Source: Natronorubrum thiooxidans (GTDB lineage: Archaea > Halobacteriota > Halobacteria > Halobacteriales > Natrialbaceae). Taken from it: a stretch of 64,000 nt of DNA. Location: the NCBI RefSeq assembly GCF_900156475.1, contig NZ_FTNR01000004.1:1-64000 (forward strand). The letters run 5' to 3'. This document shows positions 34,780-42,986 of the stretch, piece by piece. Position 1 is the first letter of the stretch. Every line of letters starts with the position of its first letter. The notes beneath the pieces are model-generated. The model saw nothing but the letters and a program-made list of their open reading frames with translations. It was not told the origin of the DNA and did not search any database. The translations under genes and the position numbers were made by a program.

Positions 34780-35262
34780 ATGGCTGGAACCATCGAAGTG
34801 CTCGTTCCGGGTGGCCAGGCCAACCCTGGCCCACCGCTCGGTCCCGAGCTCGGACCGACGCCCGTCGACGTGCAGGCAGTCGTACAGGAGATCAATGACC
34901 AGACGGCAGCGTTCGACGGGACGGAAGTCCCCGTCACCGTCAACTACGACGACGACGGCTCGTTCGACATCGACGTCGGTGTCCCACCGACGGCCGCACT
35001 CGTCAAAGACGAAGCCGGATTCGAAACCGGCAGCGGCGAACCACAGAAGGATTTCGTCGCTGACCTCTCGGTCGAACAGGTCAAGACGATCGCCGAGCAG
35101 AAACACCCAGACCTGCTCGCCTACGACACGATCAACGCGGCAAAAGAAGTCGTCGGCACCTGCGCCTCGATGGGCGTCACCATCGAAGGCGACGACGCTC
35201 GAGACTTCAAAGAAAAAGTCGACAACGGCGAGTACGACGACGTACTCGCGGCAGACGCGTAA
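34780..35262 (+). CDS. rpl11: Ribosomal protein L11
   Basis: This 160-residue large-subunit protein binds the GTPase centre of 23S rRNA. The N-terminal signature VLVPGGQANPGPPLGPELGP and C-terminal rRNA-binding domain (GTCASMGVTIEGDDARDFKEKVDNGEYD) are clear. The ATG is favoured over a GTG three codons upstream by a TATA box. Unlike the compact L11-L1-L10-L12 arrangement described in Halobacterium, here it is about 1.1 kb from L1, with a repeat element and an opposing membrane-protein gene between. Confidence 0.96.
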   Translation: MAGTIEVLVPGGQANPGPPLGPELGPTPVDVQAVVQEINDQTAAFDGTEVPVTVNYDDDGSFDIDVGVPPTAALVKDEAGFETGSGEPQKDFVADLSVEQVKTIAEQKHPDLLAYDTINAAKEVVGTCASMGVTIEGDDARDFKEKVDNGEYDDVLAADA

Positions 35263-35352
35263 TCGGTTCGGACGTCGACGCCGGACGAGACCATTTTTCG
35301 ACACTGTTTCGCCAAGAGCGCAGGCCATGGCTGTTGGCCGCTAGTCTGACTT

Positions 35353-35402
35353 GCAGACCGTCGCAGACGGTCTGCGGTCACTGTGTCCCGGTATACCCGC
35401 AG
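35353..35402 (+). repeat. Intergenic stem-loop repeat, copy C, with alternative hairpins
   Basis: CTGCGG (35372-35377) pairs with CCGCAG (35397-35402) around a loop again containing TGTCCCGG. The stem differs from the other copies but keeps pairing. In addition GCAGACCGT (35353-35361) pairs with ACGGTCTGC (35367-35375). The two hairpins share bases 35372-35375, so they cannot form together. It lies about 90 bases after the L11 stop. Confidence 0.58.
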
Positions 35403-35475
35403 GGCAGGCCGCAGGTGCATCAGAATCGACTGCCAGAAGTTCGTGTCAGTGCTCGAGTCACGACGAACTGACGCG

Positions 35476-36045
35476 TTAAATCTTGTTCGCCGGCGGGACC
35501 GTCCGTTCGTCAGGGGTCGTCGATCCACTCGACCGGAGCACGCGCACGCCCGCGCCGATACCAAGTGAGCCAGCGAAAACGAGAGTGATGACGGACGCGG
35601 CCACCGATAGGCCGACAAGGCCGCTCAGGACGCTGCCAGCGATAACGCCGACCCACAACTGATCAGCACCCAGACGCGCCACAACGGCGTAACCGATCGC
35701 GACGAGACCGAGTACGGTCAGGATCGGGATGACTGTCAGCCCGACGGTGACAAGGACGATACCAAAGAACGCACCGAGACTCGTGCCGACGATTAGATAC
35801 CCTGTCCCTGTGAGTCCGGCGAGAACGAGCAGCGTCGGCAGCCCGATACAGAGCGAAATGATCGGGCTCCGGCGTGATTTCGTCACCGTTCTCGGCGCGT
35901 ACCCCTGAAGCAACCCCAGGACCACCATCGCAACGACGAGTGTCGTGGCAAACTGGATGCCAGCCCGCTCAAGTGCGCCGAGTGACTGATACGTTTCGAG
36001 ACCGATTCCACGTACGAGAAGCGGTGCGAACGACTCGAATGCCAT
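35476..36045 (-). CDS. Multi-span membrane protein of unknown function
   Basis: This protein of about 189 residues has five or six hydrophobic segments. It opens with a polar MAFESFAPLLVRGIGLETYQ and a helix FATTLVVAMVVLGLLQGYAP. Gly/Val/Ile-rich segments follow (VGTSLGAFFGIVLVTVGLTVI, GVIAGSVLSGLVGLSVAAS), then a short cytoplasmic-like tail. The Gly-rich helices resemble polymer-forming-cytoskeleton-associated or DUF8173-like proteins, without certainty. It lies on the minus strand between L11 and L1. Its start is set at MAFES, because the upstream extension runs into an A/T-rich promoter. Confidence 0.65.
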   Translation of the reverse strand: MAFESFAPLLVRGIGLETYQSLGALERAGIQFATTLVVAMVVLGLLQGYAPRTVTKSRRSPIISLCIGLPTLLVLAGLTGTGYLIVGTSLGAFFGIVLVTVGLTVIPILTVLGLVAIGYAVVARLGADQLWVGVIAGSVLSGLVGLSVAASVITLVFAGSLGIGAGVRVLRSSGSTTPDERTVPPANKI

Positions 36046-36263
36046 CAAATCACTGACTATATATAAATCTAATGGCCACATACCGGAAAGTTACACTCTT
36101 CTTCTCAATAGTATTTTCGGTCTTTGAGGTTATTCTCACACGTTCTCGGACTGCGTACGGCGTCTCGAGTGAGATCTGTGGGTGTCGTTCGGTCGCATTC
36201 TCGTCCGATTCGAGGTCGAGTTTACGGCCGGTTTCGAGTACCCCTGCAGAACAGTTCGACGGG

Positions 36264-36356
36264 TTTAAGTTCGACATGGCACTTCGTTCAACAGAGACAG
36301 GCATCACCTGTTTCACTAACCCGTAGGAGCATTCCTGCGTACTACGGAGGTGAACG
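36264..36356 (+). promoter_or_regulatory. L1 operon promoter and leader hairpin
   Basis: TTTAAG at 36264-36269 is a likely TATA box, giving a leader of roughly 65-75 bases. Within the leader CCGTAG (36321-36326) pairs with CTACGG (36342-36347). The descending arm merges into the ribosome binding site GGAGGTG (36346-36352). A leader of this size resembling the L1 site of 23S rRNA has been described for the Halobacterium L1-L10-L12 operon, so autoregulation by L1 is a reasonable inference. Confidence 0.6.
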
Positions 36357-36989
36357 ATGGCAGATTCGGATATTAAAACCGCAGTGGCTCGCGCACTCGA
36401 GGAGTCGCCCGATCGGAACTTTACCGAGACGGTAGACCTCGCGATTAACTTGCGCGACCTTGACCTGAACGAACCGTCGAACCGTGTTGATGAGTCCATC
36501 GTCCTACCGTCTGGAACCGGCCAGGAGACGATCATCGTCGTTATTGCCGAGGGAGAAACCGCCGTCCGCGCCGAAGAGGCAGCGGACGACGTGCTCTCGG
36601 TCGACGACGTGGCCGATCTGGACGACGACGATGCCAAAGATATGGCTGACGAGACGGACTTCTTCATCGCCGAAGAAGCGATGATGCAAGACATCGCCCG
36701 GCACCTGGGGACCATCCTCGGTCCTCGGGGGAAGATGCCGGACCCGCTCGCGCCCGACGACGACGTCGTCGAGACCGTCAACCGGCTCAAAAATACCGTG
36801 CAGCTTCGCTCCGGCGACCGACGAACGTTCCACACGCTCGTCGGTGCCGAAGATATGGACGCCGAGGATATCTCGGACAACATCGACGTCATCCTGCGTC
36901 GCCTGCACGCTGACCTCGAGAAGGGTCCCCAGAACATCGACGCCGTCTACGTGAAGACGACGATGGGCCCATCCGTGGAGGTGGCCTAG
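36357..36989 (+). CDS. rpl1: Ribosomal protein L1
   Basis: This 210-residue protein of the L1 stalk handles release of deacylated tRNA. Family segments are [32 protein letters not shown] and the closing [17 protein letters not shown]. It begins the L1-L10-L12 operon, with L10 starting one base after its stop. A strong GGAGGTG site and a leader hairpin precede it, making it the likely translational autoregulator. Confidence 0.96.
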   Translation: MADSDIKTAVARALEESPDRNFTETVDLAINLRDLDLNEPSNRVDESIVLPSGTGQETIIVVIAEGETAVRAEEAADDVLSVDDVADLDDDDAKDMADETDFFIAEEAMMQDIARHLGTILGPRGKMPDPLAPDDDVVETVNRLKNTVQLRSGDRRTFHTLVGAEDMDAEDISDNIDVILRRLHADLEKGPQNIDAVYVKTTMGPSVEVA

Positions 36990-36990
36990 A

Positions 36991-38061
36991 ATGAGCGCAC
37001 AGGCTGAACGCAAAACCGAGAACCTTCCCCAGTGGAAGAAAGAGGAAGTCGACGAACTCGCTCAGATCATCGACGACTACGAGAGCGTCGGCATCGTCGG
37101 TATCACCGGCATTCCCTCGAAGCAGCTCCAGGACATGCGCCGCGACCTGCACGGGACCGCCGTGTTGCGCGTCAGCCGCAACACCCTGCAGACGCGTGCA
37201 CTGGAAGACGCCGGACTCGGCGACCTCGTCGAGCACATCGAAGGACAGGTCGGCATCGTCGCAACCAACGAGAACCCGTTCTCGCTGTACAAGGAACTCG
37301 AGGCGTCGAAGACGCCCGCGCCGATCAACGAGGGCGAAGTCGCGCCGAACGACATTGTCGTCCCCGAGGGTGACACCGGTGTCGATCCGGGGCCGTTCGT
37401 CGGTGAACTCCAGAGCATCGGTGCAAACGCACGCATCGAAGAGGGTTCGATTCAGGTCATGGAGGACTCGACGGTCTTAGAGGCCGGCGAGCAAGTCTCT
37501 GCGGACCTGTCGAACGTCCTCAACGAGCTTGGGATCGAACCCAAGGAGGTCGGACTCGACCTGCAGGCAGTCATTGCCGAAGGCGTGCTCTTCGACCCAG
37601 AAGACCTCGATATCGACATCGAGGCCTACGAGAGCGACGTGGCGACGGCCGCCGCTCGTGCTCGGAACCTCTCGGTCAACGCGAGCTACCCGACCGAAGC
37701 AACCGCCCCAACGCTCATCGCCAAAGCCACGGGCGAGGCCAAGAGCCTCGGCCTGCAGGCGGCGATCGAGGACGAAGCCCTGATGCCCGACCTCGTCTCC
37801 AAGGCCGACGCACAGCTGCGTGCGCTTGCGGCCCAGATCGAGGACGAGGACGCCCTGCCTGAGGAGCTGCAGGGCGTCGAGGCCCCTGCCCCACCGGCAG
37901 CGGCCGACGAGGGCGAGGACGAATCGGCAGACGACCACGACGACGCTGAGGCCGACGACGCCGACACCGACGACGCTGAGGCCGACGACGCCGACACCGA
38001 CGACGATGACGACGACGAAGACGGTGGCGGCGGCGAAGGACTCGGCGCAATGTTCGGCTAA
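36991..38061 (+). CDS. rpl10: Ribosomal protein L10 (P0)
   Basis: This 356-residue archaeal/eukaryal P0-type stalk base binds 23S rRNA through its N-terminal domain ([34 protein letters not shown]) and L12 dimers through its C-terminal helices. It ends with a long acidic low-complexity tail finishing [12 protein letters not shown], like the factor-binding tail of L12. The tail contains an exact 30-base tandem duplication. Operon position is second, with 18 bases to L12. Confidence 0.95.
   Translation: MSAQAERKTENLPQWKKEEVDELAQIIDDYESVGIVGITGIPSKQLQDMRRDLHGTAVLRVSRNTLQTRALEDAGLGDLVEHIEGQVGIVATNENPFSLYKELEASKTPAPINEGEVAPNDIVVPEGDTGVDPGPFVGELQSIGANARIEEGSIQVMEDSTVLEAGEQVSADLSNVLNELGIEPKEVGLDLQAVIAEGVLFDPEDLDIDIEAYESDVATAAARARNLSVNASYPTEATAPTLIAKATGEAKSLGLQAAIEDEALMPDLVSKADAQLRALAAQIEDEDALPEELQGVEAPAPPAAADEGEDESADDHDDAEADDADTDDAEADDADTDDDDDDEDGGGGEGLGAMFG
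37945..38004 (+). repeat. Exact 30-base tandem duplication in the L10 tail
   Basis: A unit encoding [10 protein letters not shown] is present twice with no base difference, in frame, in the acidic tail of L10. Lack of third-position divergence suggests a recent duplication. Confidence 0.8.
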
Positions 38062-38079
38062 TCAACGGAGGATTTACCA

Positions 38080-38421
38080 ATGGAATACGTATACGCTGCA
38101 CTCATCCTGAACGAAACGGACGAAGAGCTCAACGAAGACAACATCACCGGCGTGCTCGACGCTGCTGGCGTCGACGTCGAAGAATCCCGAGTCAAGGCGC
38201 TCGTCGCCGCACTCGAGGACGTCGACATCGACGAGGCAGTCTCGGAAGCCGCTGCTGTCCCTGCTGGCGGTGCTGCCGCAGGCGGCGCAGCCGCTGACGC
38301 TGCAGCCGACGAGGACGACGAGGCTGAAGAGACCAGCGACGTCCCGGACACGACGGACGACGACGAGGACGACGAGGACGAAGGCGACGGTGGCGAAGGC
38401 CTCGGCGAACTCTTCGGCTAA
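38080..38421 (+). CDS. rpl12: Ribosomal protein L12 (P1)
   Basis: This 113-residue stalk protein recruits translation GTPases. The N-terminal dimerisation region is [21 protein letters not shown], and an Ala/Gly hinge follows. The acidic C-terminus ends [10 protein letters not shown], mirroring the L10 tail. GGAGG precedes the ATG. A short T-rich stretch (GATTTTCTTTC, 38451-38461) beyond the stop may terminate the operon. Confidence 0.96.
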   Translation: MEYVYAALILNETDEELNEDNITGVLDAAGVDVEESRVKALVAALEDVDIDEAVSEAAAVPAGGAAAGGAAADAAADEDDEAEETSDVPDTTDDDEDDEDEGDGGEGLGELFG

Positions 38422-38580
38422 GTCGCGACGCGACGACACCACGAAATCCCGATTTTCTTTCGACGCAACGGTCGACGAGCGACTGCTGTGTGCTGACGAT
38501 GGGCGAAGCGATCGCTAATCGACTCGAGTGAGTCGACGACGACCGCAGGTTTAAGACTGAACGGGCGGCCAGACGAGTCG

Positions 38581-39822
38581 ATGGCTATCGCTCCGGTCGA
38601 GTTCGTCACCGAGCCCTCGCTGACCCTGCAACTGCTCGGCTGGGTGCTGGCCGGCGCGGCACTCGGAAGCTGTAGCGGCCTCGTTCCCGGTCTCCACGCG
38701 AACAACTTCGCGCTGTTGCTCGCCGGCGTCGCGCCGTCGGTTCCCGGTCCGCCGCTGTTCGTCGGCGCTGCAATGCTTTCGGCCGGCGTGATTCACACCT
38801 TTCTCAACGCCGTCCCCGCGATGGCGCTCGGCGTTCCCGACGCCGAAATGGCCGTCACCGCGCTGCCGGCCCACCGGCTGGTGCTCGAGGGACGGGGCTA
38901 CGAAGCGATTCGACTCTCCGCACTCGGCAGTATCCTCGCCGTCATCGCGGCCGTTCCGCTTGCGCTGCCGATCACGTGGGGTGTGACAGCTGTGTACCCG
39001 ACGATCCGGGATCATCTGGCGCTCGTGTTGGCGATGGTCGTCGTCGCACTGGTCGCCTCCGAACGGACGTGGCGTGGCCGTGTCGGCGCCGTCGTCTCGT
39101 TCACGCTCGCCGCCGTGCTGGGGCTGGCCACGCTCGATCTCTCGCCGGACGCACCACTCGAGGCCGGCGGGATGCTCGCACCGCTGTTCGCCGGCCTCTT
39201 CGGTGCGCCGGTGTTGCTCGACGCACTTCGCGGCAGCGGAATTCCATCCCAGTACGACGAGACGATCGCGATGTCCGGCCCGCTCGTCGGGGTAACGGCG
39301 GTCGCCGGTGCGCTCGCGGGTGCGGTCGTCGGCTACATTCCGGGGGTGTCGGCGGCCATCGCCGCCGTCGCGGTGCTGGTGTTCGTCCCCGGTCGCTCCG
39401 GCGATCGGGGCTACATCGTCGCAACGAGCGGTGTCGATACCGCGAACACGATTTTCGCACTGTTTGCGCTGGTCGCCATCGGCCAGCCCCGAACCGGCGT
39501 GATGGTCGCCTTCGAGAGCCTCGGCGCACCGCTCGAGATTCCGATCTTACTCGCCAGCATCGTCCTCGCGGGACTGCTCGGATTCGTGCTCGTGATCGTC
39601 GTCGGAGACGCATATCTCGAGGTCGTCGGCCGGATCGATTACTGGAAGATTTCGGTCGCGGTCCTCGCGCTCCTCCTCTGTCTCTCGTATCTGTTCACTG
39701 GCGTTGTCGGGATCGCGGTCTTCTGTGTCGCGGCCGCGATCGGGATGGTGCCGGTTCGAGTTCGGGCCCGACGGGTTCATTTGATGGGCGTGTTGATCGG
39801 CCCGCTGCTGGTCGGCTCGTAG
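38581..39822 (+). CDS. TctA/DUF112-family membrane permease
   Basis: This 413-residue integral membrane protein has about ten to twelve hydrophobic segments. It has two Gly-Pro-Gly-type re-entrant motifs (GSCSGLVPGLHANNFA near 28-43, VGYIPGVSAAIAA near 257), typical of TctA tripartite tricarboxylate permeases and the archaeal DUF112 group. No binding protein (TctC) or small subunit (TctB) is adjacent, so it may act alone. A TTTAAG promoter element lies about 30 bases upstream. Substrate is unknown, and an organic acid is the family expectation. Confidence 0.78.
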   Translation: MAIAPVEFVTEPSLTLQLLGWVLAGAALGSCSGLVPGLHANNFALLLAGVAPSVPGPPLFVGAAMLSAGVIHTFLNAVPAMALGVPDAEMAVTALPAHRLVLEGRGYEAIRLSALGSILAVIAAVPLALPITWGVTAVYPTIRDHLALVLAMVVVALVASERTWRGRVGAVVSFTLAAVLGLATLDLSPDAPLEAGGMLAPLFAGLFGAPVLLDALRGSGIPSQYDETIAMSGPLVGVTAVAGALAGAVVGYIPGVSAAIAAVAVLVFVPGRSGDRGYIVATSGVDTANTIFALFALVAIGQPRTGVMVAFESLGAPLEIPILLASIVLAGLLGFVLVIVVGDAYLEVVGRIDYWKISVAVLALLLCLSYLFTGVVGIAVFCVAAAIGMVPVRVRARRVHLMGVLIGPLLVGS

Positions 39823-39903
39823 CCATCACGCCGATTACTGCATGTGAATAGTACACAAATATTTTTCACCAAGATCGATGTAGCTGCTTGAGGTGTCTTA
39901 CCG

Positions 39904-40710
39904 ATGGTAAACGCGACAATCGACGTCATCTACCGGGGCGGACTCGAGTGCGACCAGAACTACATGATCGAGGGGCAGACGTTGGGGACTCACGACGAGC
40001 CGAATCCGGACCTCGACTACGAGGAGATCCCCGTCTGGTGTCTCGTCATCGACCATCCCGAAGCGACGATCCTCTGGGATACTGGATCACATCACGACGC
40101 ACTCGAGGGCCACTGGCCCGAGGGACTCACACAGGCGTTCTATCCACACGACGCCCACGAACACCGACTGGACGACGACTTGGAGGCGGCAGGCTATAGC
40201 ATCGACGAGATCGACGCGGTCTTCCAGACGCACCTGCATCTGGACCACGCCGGCGGCCTCGAGTTCTTCGACGGCACCGACGTCCCGGTCTACGTCCATG
40301 AAAAAGAGATCAAGTTCGCCTACTACAGCGCCAAGACCGACAAGGGCAGCGGCGCGTACATCCTCGAAGACTTCGATCACGACCTCAACTGGGAGATCAT
40401 CCATCAGGATCGCGAAGAACACTTCGAGGACCTCGAGTTCGTCCGATTCCCGGGGCACACGCCGGGACTGACGGGGTCGGTGATCCACCTCGACGACGAC
40501 GGCACCGTCGTCTTCACCGGCGATCAGGTCTATCAAGCGCCCAACTACGAGGCGGAGGAACCGCTCGGGGCTGCCCTTCTCTGGGGGAAGACAGAGTGGT
40601 TCGACAGCCTCCGACGGATCAAAGAAATCCAGCGCCGCCACGACGCGACGGTCGTCTACGGCCACGACACGGACCAGTTCGCCAAGATCGAAGACGGGTG
40701 GGGACAGTGA
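39904..40710 (+). CDS. N-acyl homoserine lactonase-family metallo-beta-lactamase-fold hydrolase
   Basis: This 268-residue di-zinc hydrolase has the motif H110-x-H112-x-D114-H115. Further ligands are likely in FPGHTPGLTGS (His), FTGDQVY (Asp) and VVYGHD (His), the set expected for AHL/gamma-lactonases. NYMIEG and ILWDTGSHH match the N-terminal strands of that family. The Fe-alcohol dehydrogenase start is two bases after its stop, so the two are coupled. In Agrobacterium the equivalent pair, AttM/BlcC and AttL/BlcB, opens gamma-butyrolactone and oxidises 4-hydroxybutyrate. A/T-rich AAATATTTTT upstream is a likely promoter. Confidence 0.82.
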   Translation: MVNATIDVIYRGGLECDQNYMIEGQTLGTHDEPNPDLDYEEIPVWCLVIDHPEATILWDTGSHHDALEGHWPEGLTQAFYPHDAHEHRLDDDLEAAGYSIDEIDAVFQTHLHLDHAGGLEFFDGTDVPVYVHEKEIKFAYYSAKTDKGSGAYILEDFDHDLNWEIIHQDREEHFEDLEFVRFPGHTPGLTGSVIHLDDDGTVVFTGDQVYQAPNYEAEEPLGAALLWGKTEWFDSLRRIKEIQRRHDATVVYGHDTDQFAKIEDGWGQ

Positions 40711-40712
40711 CG

Positions 40713-42026
40713 ATGGACTACGACCGCTCGGTGTCGGCACCCGAGCACGAACTCGGCCCGGAGACGGTCTGGCACCTCCAGATGCCACAGATCCGGTTTG
40801 GCCGCGACGCCGTCGAGGAACTGGGCTACCAGCTCGCCGATCTGGGTGTCAACGCCGACGCCCACGGGCTGCTCGTCACGGACGAGACCCTGGTCGATAT
40901 CGGCCACGTCGGCCGCGTCAGGGACCACCTCGAGGACGCGGGCTACGACGTCACCGTCTGGGACGGAGCCGAACGCGAGCCGTCGATCGAGAACGTCGAC
41001 CGCTGCATCGAGTTCGTCCGCGAACACGAGGGCGATGCAGGCTACGACTTCTACCTCGGCTTCGGCGGCGGTAGCTGCATCGACGTGGCCAAGACGACTC
41101 GAGCGGTGATCGAAAACGGCGGGCAGGTGCTCGATTACATCGCCGAACCGACTGGCGAGGGCGAGGCGCTGACCGAGTCGGGACCGCCGTTGATTCTCAT
41201 GCCGACGACGGCCGGTACGGGCGCGGAAATCTCGCCGGTCGCGATCCTCTCCGTCGAGGAAAAAGAGATCAAAGAGGGGATCTCGAGCAACCACATCCGG
41301 GCCGACGCGGCCGTCCTCGACCCAACGTTTACGACGACGCTGCCCCCGGAGATGACCGCCAAGACGGCGATGGACGCGCTTGGCCACGCCATCGAGGGCT
41401 ATACGACCCATCCGTTCGACAGCCTCCTGCGGGCGTCCGATCCGGGCTCGCGGCCAGTCTACGCCGGGCGAACGGGACTCACCGAGATGTTCTCCGAAAA
41501 GGCGATCGACCTCCTCTCGAGTAACGTTCGGACGGCGGTCCACAACGGCGACGATCTCGAGGCTCGTTCGGCGATGCTCAAGGGGGCCTTATTCGGCGCG
41601 ATCGCGGGGCTGACGGCCGGCGCGAGCCTCTGTCACGCGATGGCCTACCCCGTCGGCAACCGGTATCACACCTACCACGGCGAGACGATCGCCGTCCTCA
41701 CGCCGGCGACGACGCTCGGCTACAACGTGGCCAGCGATCCGGAGCGATTCGTTGCGGTCGCCGAGATGCTCGGTGCCGAGACAGACGGACTGGGTACTCG
41801 CGAGGCTGCAGATCGGGCCAGACAGGAGTACGTCCGGCTCCAGCAGGACCTCAACGTCATCCCGAGTGGTCTCAACGATCTCGCCGGGATCACCGAGGAG
41901 GATATCGACTGGCTGGCGAGTCAGACCGTCGAAACCCAGCAACGCCTGCTGCGCTGTAATCCGCGCCCGGTGACCGAAGACGACGCCACCGACATCTTCC
42001 GGGACGCGCTGCACAACTGGGAGTGA
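40713..42026 (+). CDS. Iron-containing alcohol dehydrogenase / hydroxyacid-oxoacid transhydrogenase-like
   Basis: This 437-residue enzyme is of the Fe-ADH superfamily. Cofactor motif GFGGGSCIDVAK lies near 108-119. Metal-binding residues are in AMDALGHAIEGYTTHPFD and HAMAYPVGNRYHTYHGE. MPTTAGTGAEISPVAIL is a second nucleotide-contact region. Its length and the long insertion around DSLLRASDPGSRPVYAGRTGL fit the hydroxyacid-oxoacid transhydrogenase (ADHFE1) subgroup, whose donor is 4-hydroxybutyrate. The start MDYDRSV lies two bases after the lactonase stop. It is convergent with btpA. Succinate-semialdehyde dehydrogenase, needed to finish the pathway, is not nearby. Confidence 0.85.
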   Translation: MDYDRSVSAPEHELGPETVWHLQMPQIRFGRDAVEELGYQLADLGVNADAHGLLVTDETLVDIGHVGRVRDHLEDAGYDVTVWDGAEREPSIENVDRCIEFVREHEGDAGYDFYLGFGGGSCIDVAKTTRAVIENGGQVLDYIAEPTGEGEALTESGPPLILMPTTAGTGAEISPVAILSVEEKEIKEGISSNHIRADAAVLDPTFTTTLPPEMTAKTAMDALGHAIEGYTTHPFDSLLRASDPGSRPVYAGRTGLTEMFSEKAIDLLSSNVRTAVHNGDDLEARSAMLKGALFGAIAGLTAGASLCHAMAYPVGNRYHTYHGETIAVLTPATTLGYNVASDPERFVAVAEMLGAETDGLGTREAADRARQEYVRLQQDLNVIPSGLNDLAGITEEDIDWLASQTVETQQRLLRCNPRPVTEDDATDIFRDALHNWE

Positions 42027-42044
42027 CTCGACGCTGGTATCGAC

Positions 42045-42887
42045 TCACTGGCGACTCGAGTCCCGCGCGGCCGCCACGAGTTCTTCGACGCGCTCGCGTG
42101 AGACGGGGTTCGTCGTTTCCCCGCCCGTTTTGAGCGCCGTACCAACGATCACACCGTCAGCGCCCACCTCGAGGCAGTCGCTGACCGTCTCGCTCGTCAC
42201 GCCGCTGCCGACGAAGACAGGGGTGCGTTCCCGTGTCGCTGCTTGGTCTGCCAGCACGTCCGCAACCCGTTCGACGTCCTTGAGCGCGGTCTCAACCCCG
42301 GTGCCGGGCCCGGAAACGATCACGCCGTCGGCCATGCCGCGTTCGACCGTCTCAAGGGCGGCCTGCTCGAGATTTCCCTCGCCGACCGGCGTCGCGTGTT
42401 TGACGTGAACGTCCGCGAGGATGGCGACGTCGGCCTCGAGTCGGTCGCGAAGCCGGAGCGTCTCGTGGGCCTGTCCCTCGAGGATGCCCTGATCGGTCGC
42501 CGCGGTGCCGACGTGGACGTTCACCCGGATGAAGTCGGCATCGGTGGCCGCAGCGATCGACAGCGCCGCGTCGGCGTCGTTTCTGAGCACGTTGATGCCG
42601 AGCGGGATGTCCACGGTTCGCTGCAGCGCCGACGCCAGCGCGGTCATGTCTGCAACGACGTGGTTCGGAACGGCTTCGGGGTAAAAGGGTGCGTCGCCGA
42701 AGTTCTCGAGCACGATGCCGTCGACCCCGCCGGCCTCGAGGCGGCGGGCGTCCTCGAGCGCGCGAGTGCGGACGGCGTCACGGTCGCCGTCGAACCCCGG
42801 CGCGCCGGGAAGAGGTGGCAGGTGAACCATCCCGAGAACGGGTCGATCGGCGTCGAATCGATCGTGGAGGGGTGTCGGTGTGGGCAT
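42045..42887 (-). CDS. btpA: BtpA/SgcQ-family TIM-barrel protein
   Basis: This protein of about 280 residues has the BtpA opening VLGMVHLPPLPGAPGF and later GVDGIVLENFGDAPFY, GINVLRNDADAALSIA, FIRVNVHVG and VFVGSGVTSETVSDCLEVGADGVIVGTALK. It is a phosphosugar-binding-like TIM barrel. In cyanobacteria BtpA stabilises photosystem I. In archaea the role is unknown and probably enzymatic in sugar or nucleotide catabolism. The start MPTPTPL is selected because the upstream extension is promoter-like. It converges on the Fe-ADH gene. Confidence 0.85.
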   Translation of the reverse strand: MPTPTPLHDRFDADRPVLGMVHLPPLPGAPGFDGDRDAVRTRALEDARRLEAGGVDGIVLENFGDAPFYPEAVPNHVVADMTALASALQRTVDIPLGINVLRNDADAALSIAAATDADFIRVNVHVGTAATDQGILEGQAHETLRLRDRLEADVAILADVHVKHATPVGEGNLEQAALETVERGMADGVIVSGPGTGVETALKDVERVADVLADQAATRERTPVFVGSGVTSETVSDCLEVGADGVIVGTALKTGGETTNPVSRERVEELVAAARDSSRQ

Positions 42888-42986
42888 AGCGATGGTGTTG
42901 GCTCGAGGGGCAAAAGTCCGCACGACAAGTGACCAGACGATATCGGTTCCTCAGCCAGTCGACGGCTCAGTCGACGACTGGCTCTC

